Notes under the pieces: generated by a model
What the model was told of the DNA's origin: nothing
Databases searched by the model: none
What the model saw: the letters and a program-made list of their open reading frames with translations, nothing else
Assembly (NCBI GenBank): GCA_028673005.1
Contig: CM054117.1
Location: 1,488,001-1,552,000 of the forward strand
DNA from: Tanypteryx hageni
Taxonomy: Eukaryota; Arthropoda; Insecta; Odonata; Petaluridae
Reading direction: 5' to 3'
Length of the DNA: 64,000 bases
Shown: in pieces, positions 54,721 through 63,560 of the stretch
How positions within the stretch are numbered: position 1 is the stretch's first letter
Layout of the letters: each line of letters opens with the position of its first letter
Program-made: the position numbers and the translations under genes

Positions 54721-55932
54721 ATGGTGCTCAAATTGAACAACTTCTCTTTCGATGGTCGTCACTACCTTCAAATTAGAGGCACTGCGATGGGCACCCGAAT
54801 GGCGCCTTCATACGCCAATTGCTACCTTGGAGAATGGGAAAGACTCTTCCTCAACGTTCCACTCAGACCACTTTTGTGGCTGAGATACATCGACGATGTC
54901 TTCCTCATTTGGACGCATGGACCTGACTCTCTCCTTTCCTTTCTCTCGCGTCTCTCCTCCCATCCTTCACCCACCAATCCTCTACCTCCCACATCACATT
55001 CCTGGATGTCGATCTTTACCTTCAAGACCGCCAAATCCGCACCTGTGTTCACATCAAACCCACCAACAGCCTGCCATCCCCTTCATACCAAAACCTCTAT
55101 CACCTATGCCCTTGCTCGTCGAGGATGGAGGCTTTGTTCCGATAGAGCATCCCTTCTAGAGTATTACTCTGTCCTCGAGGATGCTCTTCTCAAACGTGGT
55201 TACCCTCCAGTCTTGGTCCGCGAACAGATCCATAGGGCGATGACGCCTACCCACTATGGATCCCTTCCACACACACCTACTATCCCTGCATCAACCCCTC
55301 CACTCACTCTTACGACACTTTTCCATCCTGGTATCCACGAAGCTCTCAAAACAATCCTTCATGCTGCCCACCCAATTCTTACCTCTTCCTCCCATCAGTC
55401 CCTCTTTATCAACCTTTTTGCCAATCCTCCACTCCTTTCCTTCCGCCGGCCCCCAAATTTGGGAAATATGTTGTGGAGGAAGGAACTTCCCATTTCTACC
55501 ACGCTTCTTGCAATAGGCTCCCACCCCTGCGGAAAACCTCGCTGCCTCACTTGCCCTATCCACCTACCATCATCTTCTTTCTCGAGTCCCTCCACCAACA
55601 ATACCTACCCCATCACCTCCAGAAGCAACTGCACCACCCGTAACGTCATTTACCTCCTTACCTGCACCCTTTGTCCCGCGTTTTACGTAGGCCTCACCAG
55701 CAATCCGTTAAACATCCGAATGAACGGTCACCGGAATAGCGTTTCTCTCAGACGCCCCCTCCCAGTTGCATTACATGCTAATACCCACAATGTCCCCTTC
55801 AATAGTTGCTACAATGTTAGGATTATTCGCGCTTTACCCTATGACACTCCTGCCCCCCTTCTCCGACACTGGGAACTAGCACATATCCATCTTCTCGACT
55901 CTTTCTCTCCGCCTGGCCTCAACCTCCGCTAA
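54721..55932 (+). pseudogene. Penelope-like RT (C-terminal half) with GIY-YIG endonuclease
   Basis: 404 codons open to a TAA. The RT part has FSFDGRHYLQIRGTAMGTRM with APSYANCYL, then WLRYIDDVFLIWTHG (catalytic Asp pair in YIDD). Downstream are a Cys linker PCGKPRCLTC and the GIY-YIG segment NVIYLLTCTLCPAFYVGLTS with RMNGHRNSV (Arg and His of the nuclease), RHWELAHIHLL (candidate catalytic Glu) and a SPPGLNLR C-terminus. All are in family order. The missing N-terminal RT (first catalytic Asp and the fingers) means no active enzyme, though the remaining frame is intact, suggesting a fairly recent insertion. Confidence 0.9.
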
Positions 55933-56290
55933 CCCTATTAGCCCCCTTACAATGTCTCCTTGTTACATTGTAACTATTCGCACTCTACCTCATCACACTC
56001 CCTCTTTATTTGCTATCCACCCCTCCTACTCCCCACCTCCTCCAATCATCAGCCTTCCCACATCACCCTGTCATTCCCCGCCCAGTGTGTCACTTTACGT
56101 TACTCTTTCGCTGAAGAAGGGCATAGGCCCGATAAGCTTGCGTGTGTTTTTGTGTTCGTGTGTTTTACGTGTCTCTTCGACGCCCCCAGCAGCCTGCCAG
56201 CTTGGTCCTCAACTTGGTGAGTGTCCGCTGGGCTTCCCTCAACACCTTGTTGCCACCCTCATCACTACCTTTTCTTTTCCTTTAGTTAAT
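55933..56290 (+). other. 3' UTR and terminal region of Penelope-like P2
   Basis: C/T-rich from 55,933 to 56,105, then the conserved terminal part. 56,111-56,134 holds the degenerate hammerhead-like core described at 54,486. No poly-A; it ends in (TA)n. Confidence 0.7.
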
Positions 56291-56292
56291 AT

Positions 56293-56357
<65 letters not shown>
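56291..56357. repeat. (TA)n microsatellite between P2 and RTE a4
   Basis: Nearly pure TA apart from one missing T near 56,303. It links the Penelope end to the CAT tail of the inverted RTE copy. Confidence 0.9.
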
Positions 56358-56359
<2 letters not shown>

Positions 56360-56662
56360 TCATCATCATAGGTAGTCTGTCCGTAGACAGGTCCGTGATT
56401 ATTCATGGTTAAACCTGGTTCTCCATATACTCCTATTTTCCGCTGTCCTCTTTATATCTTGATAACTCTCTTTCCCTTTCAAATCGTCTATCAGCTGAAA
56501 CCTTTTCCTACCTCTTTCCCTTTTCCCATCTAGTTTTCCTTCTAACACGTCTTTAATCATACTCTCTCTCCTCAGGTAATGTCCAACCCAGTTAGCCTTC
56601 CTCTTTCTGATAGTCTGTATAATCATTCGCTTCTCTCCTATTCTTCGTAGCACTTCATCGTT

Positions 56663-56668
<6 letters not shown>
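56358..56668 (-). mobile_element. RTE-like LINE, subfamily a, copy a4 (3' end only)
   Basis: The inverted a-type 3' end (CATCATCATCATAGGTAGTC at 56,358 on) followed by the LINE C-terminal coding sequence 56,668-56,399: MKNDEVLRRIGEKRMIIQT, ANWVGHYLRRES and RGRKRFQLIDDLKGK. The 89 codons are almost identical to those of a1, so the insertion is relatively young. It is truncated at 56,668 at another (TA)n tract. Confidence 0.92.

Positions 56669-56720
<52 letters not shown>
56667..56720. repeat. (TA)n microsatellite at the LTR-element left border
   Basis: TA repeat directly before the 5' LTR. A 4- or 5-bp duplication there would be ATAT-like and cannot be distinguished from the repeat itself. 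Confidence 0.9.
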
Positions 56721-56723
<3 letters not shown>

Positions 56724-56925
56724 AAAGAGACCAGACCGATAACGGACTTTGCTGTTCATTTTATTTTGTTTTTGCGCGCAGCCAACAGGGAGCGCGTCAG
56801 TTCTCTCTTCTCGTGTGGAAGCTTACGTAGTGTAGTGTGCGCCCCAGGCGATTAAAGGTGTTTGTGTTTTTACGCGTAACTTTCATTTGTGCCCTTTCCT
56901 CTCCGAGAAACCCTAGCCCGTCACA
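56721..56925 (+). repeat. 5' LTR
   Basis: Begins TGTAAAGAGACC and ends AGCCCGTCACA. Its only difference from the 3' LTR is A instead of C at the sixth base. Confidence 0.95.
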
Positions 56926-56927
56926 AA

Positions 56928-56945
56928 TGGCGCCCAACTCGCGGC
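56928..56945 (+). other. Primer binding site
   Basis: TGGCGCCCAACTCGCGGC starts 2 bp after the LTR and has the TGG start expected from pairing to a tRNA 3' CCA. The particular tRNA was not identified. Confidence 0.8.
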
Positions 56946-57570
56946 TCGGGAGCAGATAAAATTGTGCAAAGGAATATATGCGTTTTAAACACTCATCAGA
57001 TCTGAGCATCGGATTCCGGAAGCAGCGCAACCAATTCCATGTTGTGTATATATACCTCCTCACTTAGTGCCATATACAGCGAAATTAAGTGCGATACTTG
57101 TGTCCGCAAATTTCAAATTTGTATTTTGGCCATAATTAGTGTGTGCTGTCTATTTCCTACGTTGTAGTGCTATACATCCTGCCACGTGGTTTTCTTAAGT
57201 ATCCTTCCGCGAAGCGGTACTTCTTCGCCTACTTCCACCTACAGTGAAATTTAGTGCGATACGTGTGTCCGTAAATTTCTTATTTCCACGTGATATTATT
57301 CGCTCACTGCGAAAATATTTGTCCTTCCGCGCTGCGATAATTAACTGTCCTTCAGCGCTGCGGCATTGTGTTCTTCCGCGTGGCCATATTGTTTTACTCG
57401 CGGCCATATTGCTTTTTTGGCCAAACTGCGTTCTTTCACGTGGTTGTTACTTTGTGCGGCCATATTGCTTTTTCCGCGCTGCGACCTTGGGCCTTGCCGC
57501 CTAGCGAATTTTTCCGTATTTCCGCTGAGTGATATTGTTTCCTGCGTGGATTAGTTTAGAAATAGCTACC
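56946..57570 (+). promoter_or_regulatory. LTR-element leader with repeated motifs
   Basis: A 625-bp untranslated-looking leader. GGCCATATTG occurs three times (57,382, 57,402, 57,458), each amid CGCG-rich text. A longer unit with GAAATT-AGTGCGATAC and GTGTCCG-AAATTTC occurs at about 57,078 and 57,245. GCCATATT resembles the core bound by YY1/Pho proteins. A repeat-rich leader recalls the insulator repeats of Drosophila gypsy, but function is inferred only. Confidence 0.45.
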
Positions 57571-58389
57571 ATGCCTAAATCTAAATCATCACCTACGGAA
57601 GGGACGAGTGAATCTCCGCCAGCCTTGACGTTATCAAACGAACAATTTCAGGCGCTGATTGCGCAAATTACGGACTCGGCAAGAATGACTGTTCTTGATA
57701 GGCAATTGACGAGCCCCGTCCTTGTTACACCAAGTAGCGGCAATTTTTCTAAATGTACTTCTCGATTTAACGGCAGTGCTTCGTCTGATGTTGACGTATT
57801 CTTGGACTCGGTTTTGACCTTTAAGGATTGCGCAAATGTCAGCGAAGAAAATGCATTACGTGGTGTCTCAATGCTTCTGGAAGGCATTGCTGCGACATGG
57901 TGGCAGGGTATAAAGAGAGATATTTCGGACTGGGACGGTGCCGTGTGCGCGTTTCGAGACGCGTTCTCTCGCAAATTGCCGCCTCATCTCGTCTTTAGAG
58001 AGATTTTTGCACGTGAGCAACACGAAAATGAAACAAGCGAGATTTTTGTATGCCACATTCGTGCCCTCTTGTCACAATTACCGTATACCTTGCCAGAACG
58101 CGCGCAATTAGATATTGTATACGGGTTAATGAATAGAAAAGTTAGGAAAAGACTTTCACCTAGCGATTTCGACTCATTCAAGAGTCTTTTGCAACGTGCA
58201 AAAGACATTGAACACTCACGGCGTGAAGTTGTGCGACCATCAAAGGATGTCAGTAGTAATGAAGGTAGACACCGACCGGAGAAGAAACAGCGTCCGAGGT
58301 GTAGTTACTGTAAATATTTCGGCCACGTTGAATCAGATTGCAGGAAAGCAAAGGCAACTAAGGGTGATGTTGTACAATCAGTAAAATAA
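57571..58389 (+). CDS. Gypsy-type Gag with one zinc knuckle
   Basis: 272 codons from an ATG in an ACCATGC context; the two upstream in-frame start options lie in the leader. A disordered Ser/Pro N-terminus is followed by the capsid-like part (about residues 55-215), with FNGSASSDVDVFLDSVLTF, GIAATWWQGIKRDI and FREIFAREQHENE typical of Gypsy gag. A basic region and a CCHC knuckle CSYCKYFGHVESDC come last. It forms the particle that packages element RNA. It ends in TAA at 58,387, but the same frame continues straight into a second knuckle and protease. The break could be a CAA-to-TAA change or programmed readthrough. Confidence 0.85.
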   Translation: MPKSKSSPTEGTSESPPALTLSNEQFQALIAQITDSARMTVLDRQLTSPVLVTPSSGNFSKCTSRFNGSASSDVDVFLDSVLTFKDCANVSEENALRGVSMLLEGIAATWWQGIKRDISDWDGAVCAFRDAFSRKLPPHLVFREIFAREQHENETSEIFVCHIRALLSQLPYTLPERAQLDIVYGLMNRKVRKRLSPSDFDSFKSLLQRAKDIEHSRREVVRPSKDVSSNEGRHRPEKKQRPRCSYCKYFGHVESDCRKAKATKGDVVQSVK

Positions 58390-59763
58390 TCACCCCAAAC
58401 CCCAAAATCTGATTCGCCAAAACCACAAATAACGTGTTTTGGGTGCGGTGCCCCAGGTTATGTCAGAAGCAACTGCCCTAACTGTGCTCCTCCCATGAAA
58501 ACTGAAAGTACGATTGTCTCATCCTTCAATTTTATGCAGTCAACCTTCTCTATTGATGATGGTTCATCGCGACCAATGCTCCCGGTTCAGATTTTAGGAC
58601 TGGATGGTCTAGCTTGTCTTGACACTGGCTCCCAAAGAAGTATAGCCGGTGCACAGCTTTATCATATATTAATTTCTCGAGGGCGTCCGTTCAGCGAGAC
58701 TTCCCTGGACATGAAGTTAGCTGATGGAAAAACGCATCGCGTATTAGCCAGGAGTTTTTCTGTGGAAATTTCTGTCGTCAACCGTACGATCCTCACGACC
58801 TTGATCGCAATTCCGGACCATCCGGAGAGCCGGATGCTACTTGGCATAGATTTTATCCGAAGTGCTGGCATGGTTCTGGATCTTCCCGGACATGAATGGT
58901 TCTTCAAGGAAGATCCCAGTAGCCGCCACGGTTTTGTACGAGAAGAAGATATTGGTACATCTGTACCTGTGAGCAACGTCCACGTCAGCAACCTGCCATA
59001 TGTGCTCCGAACAGACGCAAGCGCTTACGCTTTGGGAGCGGTTCTACTCCAGGGGGAGCTTCCAGACCAACGCCCCGTCGAGTATGCGAGCAGACTGCTG
59101 ACTCCCTTTGTCGCCACTCATGGTGCCCCTGATCCGTGTCTATTACGACCGCTGCGGAAACGAGGCCGTCCACGGCAACAGCAATCAGCTTCCAGGACAT
59201 CGGTGCCTTCCACGTCATCGGTGTCTTCTACATCATCGGCGCCTTCCAGGACATCGTTCCCTTCCAGGACATCGGTGCCTTCTGCGTCATCGGTGCCTTC
59301 TGCGTCATCGGTGCCTTCTACATCATCGGTGCCTTTCCGGACATCGGTGCCTTTCCGGACATCGGTGCCTTCCACGCCATCGGTGTCTTCTACATCATCG
59401 GCGCCTTCCAGGACATCGTTCCCTTCCAGGACATCGGTGCCTTCTGCGTCATCGGTGCCTTCTACATCATCGGTGCCTTTCCGGACATCATTCCCTTCCA
59501 GGACATCGGTGCCTTCTGCGTCATCGGTGCCTTCTACATCATCGGTGCCTTTCCGGACATCGGTGCCTTTCACGCCATCGGTGTCTTCTACATCATCGGC
59601 GCCTTTCAGGACATCATTCCCTTCCAGGACATCAGTGCCTTCCAGGACATCGGTGACTTCCAGGACATTGGTGCCTTCTACTTCATCGGTGGCTTCCCAC
59701 ATACCTGCGCTACCTACTAGGATGCAGCCACCTAGGAGATGCCGCCAGTGGCAGACCTTGTAG
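58390..59763 (+). pseudogene. Pol remnant: second knuckle, protease, RNase H piece, integrase tail
   Basis: In frame with gag after the stop. A second knuckle reads CFGCGAPGYVRSNC, with Tyr in the place of His. Aspartic protease follows with ACLDTGSQRSIAG (DTG active site), SRMLLGIDFI and flap-like segments to about 58,920. Then, without a frame break, YVLRTDASAYALGAVLLQ (RNase H start, catalytic Asp) and VEYASRLLTP follow, so all of RT is gone with a junction near 58,985. After RNase H the text jumps near 59,110 to a Pro/Arg-rich KRGRPRQQQ integrase-tail motif and an 18-bp repeat array. The fused frame stays open to 59,763. The deletion endpoints leave no room for an active polymerase or integrase. 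Confidence 0.85.
59190..59690 (+). repeat. 18-bp coding minisatellite in the integrase tail
   Basis: About 27 imperfect units of 18 bp with the core ATCGGTGCCTTCCAGGAC, encoding six-residue units like TSSVPS, RTSVPS or RTSFPS. Higher-order duplication of several units is visible (59,370-59,460 resembles 59,200-59,290). The multiple-of-three unit keeps all three plus frames and one minus frame open, which creates long spurious frames here. Confidence 0.9.
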
Positions 59764-59793
59764 AATTGCATTCGAGGTCGTACATGCAATTCT

Positions 59794-59804
59794 AAGGGGG
59801 AGGA
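59794..59804 (+). other. Polypurine tract
   Basis: AAGGGGGAGGA directly before the 3' LTR, the expected plus-strand priming site of LTR elements. Confidence 0.85.
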
Positions 59805-60006
59805 TGTAACGAGACCAGACCGATAACGGACTTTGCTGTTCATTTTATTTTGTTTTTGCGCGCAGCCAACAGGGAGCGCGTCAGTTCTCTCTTCTCGTGT
59901 GGAAGCTTACGTAGTGTAGTGTGCGCCCCAGGCGATTAAAGGTGTTTGTGTTTTTACGCGTAACTTTCATTTGTGCCCTTTCCTCTCCGAGAAACCCTAG
60001 CCCGTC

Positions 60007-60009
<3 letters not shown>
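59805..60009 (+). repeat. 3' LTR
   Basis: Begins TGTAACGAGACC and ends AGCCCGTCACA. 204 of 205 positions match the 5' LTR. Confidence 0.95.
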
Positions 60010-60079
<70 letters not shown>

Positions 60080-60096
60080 ATATGTATATATAGGGC
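60010..60096. repeat. (TA)n-(TG)n microsatellite
   Basis: About 27 TA units, then a short TG run and TATATG words, between the LTR element and a Penelope-like 3' fragment. The arrangement resembles that at 54,394-54,482. Confidence 0.88.
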
Positions 60097-60176
60097 GTTT
60101 ATTTACGTGTCTCTTTGACTCTCCCAGCAGCCTGCAAACTTGGTTCTCAAATTGATGAGTGTTCACTGGGTTACTA
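60097..60176 (+). mobile_element. Penelope-like element 3'-end fragment
   Basis: TTTACGTGTCTCTTTGACTC, CCCAGCAGCCTGC and TTGATGAGTGTTCACTGGGT match the P2 end (56,155-56,235). The last part of the terminus is replaced by AT-rich sequence. Confidence 0.8.
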
Positions 60177-60240
60177 TTTATATATAGAGTAGCGAATCCT
60201 GAGATTTTTTACGGAAGTAATTTATTATGAATATCTGATC
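60177..60240. other. Short AT-rich spacer
   Basis: No feature recognised. Confidence 0.3.
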
Positions 60241-60432
60241 TTACCTTATTATTTCCTTCTTTGATAATTCTGTAATTACGTCATCATAGAACACTGGTTT
60301 TTGAGCAAGTTCTTTGATGAGGGCTTTCTTGATTGATAGAATGAATAAATTAGAGTCTTTCTTGATTTGTGGAATTCCGCACGAATATTTTGATACGTTT
60401 GAGAGCTGAAAAACACCGTGCAGTTTAGGCAC
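60241..60432 (-). pseudogene. Transposon-like protein fragment, C-terminal type
   Basis: 63 codons: LHGVFQLSNVSKYSCGIPQI, then KKDSNLFILSIKKALIKELA and FYDDVITELSKKE. I associate this pattern with a repeated insect protein of transposon origin, but I cannot name the family. No flanking repeats. Confidence 0.35.
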
Positions 60433-60683
60433 TGGTCACAGGTATTGTCAATAATAATTCACATAATTTTACCACTTGAGAGTAAGCTTTGTCTAAACAG
60501 TTTTCTTTAATGAATCTATAAATCGCTAACGCTATTTTTATCAATATATTCTCTTTGATATAACACCGAAAGTTCAGAACGCAAAGCAACTATAAATAAA
60601 TAATTTCCGTAACGGTTTTTGAGGGAGTGGAACGCATTTTGCTTAATTTTTTGCGGTGCGACTTGGGCAATACAAGAAATTAA
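60433..60683. other. AT-rich spacer
   Basis: No feature recognised. Stop-rich on the minus strand between the two protein fragments, though both could belong to one decayed gene. Confidence 0.35.
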
Positions 60684-60935
60684 TTAATATGTTTTGCACT
60701 GAACTGGTCGCGAAACACTGGAATGTTCCAAATGGTTTCCCAATGTTTTGTCGTATTTAGCAACCAAATCGACCAAGTCCACGTAATTTCCTTTATTTAG
60801 AGAGTCACTGGATTCGTCATGACCACGAAGGCCAAGTTCATACTCTCTTAATAAACAAACGATATGAATAAGTCTTTTTAACATTTTCCGATGTTTCTTT
60901 ACTGCTTCATTATGCTGGTGATGAGTAATTTCCAA
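60684..60935 (-). pseudogene. hAT-type (DUF4371-like) transposase fragment
   Basis: 83 codons: HNEAVKKHRKMLKRLIHIVC, LREYELGLRGHDESSDSLNKGNY and LVDLVAKYDKTLGNHLEHSS match the conserved HN-V-NR-L-LI-...FRGHDE...GN+LELLEL-A-YD--L--HL pattern of DUF4371 proteins, a hAT-transposase-derived group. It is isolated by stops on both sides. The rest of the gene is not recognisable. Confidence 0.7.
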
Positions 60936-61329
60936 CTAGAATTTGTATTTAAACATGTTCTATTCGAGTTCTTCCAAATATTTATTCTTGAAAAACTGTC
61001 TGTGAATTTTCTTTACTTATCGAATGTCTCTATATTACCTTATGAAGATTATTTAAATCAGCAAGTCTTGTTTTACTCCAAAATTTTTTCGTTTGAAAAA
61101 ATAAACAGCCTACAAAATAATTTTCCTTAGCTCTCATTTCCAGTCAACCATTCGACAATGTTATAAATATCTACGTTAAAATATCTTGTGCATGATTTAA
61201 TATTTATATTTAAATTTAGGCGAGGATGGATAATTTCATTCTTTTCATGAAAATTGTTCTACAAAAAATTTTTTATGATAAATTATACACTACACTTTAG
61301 ATATCGTGTCCCAAATTTTCCCATCTTTA
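60936..61329. other. AT-rich spacer
   Basis: No feature recognised. Confidence 0.4.
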
Positions 61330-61805
61330 CGTGAGACGAATTTTTTTCTACCCTCCGTTTAACCCCTCTCCCCCTTAGATGCAAAATCACAGATTTGAAA
61401 TTTCTTTGCCTCGTAATGAAGGGCCGCTACAGATCAAACATCACCTCCTTTTTTTCTCTTAGGGTATCTCCCCGCCCTACCCGTAACTTCAGACTGCTTT
61501 ATCAACCCAAATTTCGCCTCTCTATATCCCAAAGATCCATGTTTTACCGTATCCGTCAATCCTTCAACTATCTATCGTCACTCAATCCTTCCCTCGATCT
61601 GTTTTCATCACTTCCCTCATACAGCTCCGCAATAACGAGAAACTAACCAGTAGCCCTTCTCAGCCCATTTCCATCATCATTTCATCTAATACTTCATTTC
61701 ATTTCTCATTGTTGTTATTGTTGTTTGTTATTGCTAAGAATTTCTTGCAATATCCGATGTAAAAGGCCATACCTGGCTTTGGATAATTCTTAATAAATAA
61801 ATATT
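61330..61805 (+). mobile_element. LINE 3'-end fragment (CR1/Jockey-type)
   Basis: The plus-strand open stretch 61,395-61,646 ends FRLSISQRSMFYRIRQSFNYLSS-type text, resembling the C-terminal F--SF-YRG---WN-LP signature of CR1/Jockey LINEs, then a stop. The 3' UTR has the GGCCATACCTGGCTTTGG word and an AATAAATAAATA tail (61,790-61,803). It is strongly 5'-truncated. Confidence 0.6.
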
Positions 61806-62583
61806 CTTAAACAAGGCAACAATATACCTATAATAAAATATTTATACATTCTATAATATAATTCGCGGCTACATATCGTAAAACCGAATAAAGTGAAAGA
61901 TTATCAGGCGCCAATATTGGAAAAGAAAGGAAACGAGAATAATTATTCCGTCATCAGTTGAGAAAGAGTTTATTTGCGATTGTGTAAAATTTACCTTACA
62001 TACGTTTTATAGAAAATCAGCATGAGTTTAACTGAGTTTAACATCTGTCTGATATAATACTGACCGACCGCTGTGGCAATACATTCCTACGTTGATATGA
62101 ATAATTGTTTAGGTGTCATGCAGTTTAACATTTTAATGCCCGGGTCGCCAATCGCTACATGTTAACGAATTGGCGATAAAGTGTGGTGAAATGTGCTTTT
62201 AAGATATTTTAAAAATTAAGCTATATTTTGGAGGCAAGATTGAAATGTGCATTAAGTACAAATATTCAGCCGAATTTTCTTCATTTGGTCAGGCGAAAGG
62301 ATTTCCATATTTTACATTGATTTTTCTCAATCACTAAAAATGCCTGGTTCCTTTGTGTTTGACCTATAAGTGTGCTAGATTAAAGTTCAGAGATTTTTTC
62401 TTTAGTCAAATAATTTATCACACTATTAGAAAGTGTTTTTACTTAGTGTAGCGAATTTCGTGACTGGTTCGCCAAACGTTTGGCCTGCCTCAAAACCTTG
62501 TTGTCGACCAGGGTATTTAATGATTCATTGTGTTGAGACTAGTTAATATATAGAAACGAAAGTAAGTGAAAATATAGTATAGT
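61806..62583. other. AT-rich spacer
   Basis: No feature recognised on either strand. Confidence 0.4.
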
Positions 62584-62915
62584 GGGAGTGCCGGTGGTGT
62601 AGTGGTTAGGACGCTGGCTGCTACTCGCCCGATGCTTGAAAAAGTCATCGGGTACGAATCCTGCGCGAGTAGGATTTTTCTCATGGTCGCCCGGCCCCCT
62701 GTCTGTGTGGTCGGAGAAGACCGCGCAAATTCAGCTGTTCCGTCCTTCGGAAGGGACGTTAAGCCGTTGGCCCCCCTGGTGTTCTTCGTAAGAGCAGGCA
62801 AATGCCGGCACCGGGTTTCCCTCCTCCCTCCCCGGTTATTCATTGCACTGCCTCTGAGATACCCATTGGTACTGTAAGAAAGGCGAATTGACTGGGCACT
62901 CAAACAAACAAACAA
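62584..62915 (+). mobile_element. tRNA-derived SINE S1, plus copy (well preserved)
   Basis: The head has an A-box (TGGTGTAGTGGTTAGGACGC, 62,593-62,612) and a B-box (GGTACGAATCC, 62,651-62,661) with the normal spacing for a pol III promoter. The body includes CCTTCGGAAGGGACGTTAAG and GGTGTTCTTCGTAAGAGCAG. The tail ends in CAAACAAACAAACAA (to about 62,915). A second copy is at 45,500-45,790. The GC-rich unit stands out against the AT-rich flanks. It has no protein and depends on a LINE for movement. Confidence 0.88.
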
Positions 62916-63560
62916 TATAGTATAGTTCCAAAACTTATTTATTCAAAAAAGTTTGAAATAGAACAAGAAAACAATTTATTTTCTATTAAAAAATTTATAC
63001 ATATGTTTAAATAATAGGAGGACACGATATATGCACTTATGTACGGTGAAGAATTTTTATTTTAGTAAAATTTTTACAATTTTTTTTTCGCAGGTCGTCT
63101 CCTTTCTCCTCTCACTCAAGTCTTACCATCTGACAAAATTCTCCTAAGTACATTTGCCGCTTTTATCGAAAAATGTCTTCAACATCATTCTTCCCTCTCA
63201 AAATCACCAAATAAACCAGAAAATAGTCGTATTTACCAATTTCACCCTCGCAAGTATTGTTAAGCTCTGTGTAAATATCCTTAATATTTTTCTATCGAGA
63301 GAGAGAAAAAGAGAATGGGAAGGGGGACAAATCACCACGTCATTTACACGCCGATACGATTTTCCAGGCGTTCCTCTAATTATTATGGATAAAAAGGGTG
63401 AAGGGTAAAATGGTATAGCCTCATCTGGCTGCAACAACCTCTCCCACCATTTCGCTTCTACTTAGCTAGGGGAAACAAAACACAATGAATGTGGCAGCGA
63501 AGCCCGACATATTTCGTGTTTAAAAGATATCGGAAAAGGGACACTCGAGTGAGGATATGA
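62916..63560. other. AT-rich spacer with a GA tract
   Basis: No gene. A short GAGAGAGAG run lies at 63,297-63,306. Confidence 0.4.

Larger units (their letters stand above)
54710..56290 (+). mobile_element. Penelope-like element P2 (5'-truncated)
   Basis: Holds the second half of RT, the GIY-YIG endonuclease and the 3' end. The N-terminal RT is missing, so it is 5'-truncated at the (TA)n tract. The 3' region contains GTCCGCTGGGCTTCCCTCAA, shared with the fragments at 13.7, 54.6 and 60.1 kb, and ends in TTAGTTAATATATA. It is bounded by (TA)n on both sides. Confidence 0.9.
56721..60009 (+). mobile_element. Ty3/Gypsy LTR retrotransposon, internally deleted, very recent
   Basis: Two 205-bp LTRs (56,721-56,925 and 59,805-60,009), TG...CA ended, differ only at position 6. 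Internal parts in order: PBS (56,928 on), a long leader, gag, protease, RNase H, an integrase tail with an 18-bp tandem array, and a polypurine tract (AAGGGGGAGGA, 59,794-59,804). RT and most of integrase are absent. Flanks are (TA)n on both sides. The near-identity of the LTRs means the deleted form itself was mobilised by proteins of another copy. Confidence 0.93.

Noticed and set aside
54483..56290. Treating P1 and P2 as the paired terminal repeats of one complete Penelope-like insertion
   Set aside because: The two ends are only about three-quarters identical by eye, while the coding frame of P2 is intact. They more likely come from two copies of different age or subfamily.
59118..59843. 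Long minus-strand frame (241 codons) across the end of the LTR element, and a plus-strand frame at 59,108-59,656
   Set aside because: Both are by-products of an 18-bp repeat whose length is a multiple of three. The products are pure repeat with no domains.
54394..60096. CRISPR-like arrays among the repeats
   Set aside because: The repeats are dinucleotide tracts or an 18-bp minisatellite without unique spacers, and the DNA is eukaryotic.
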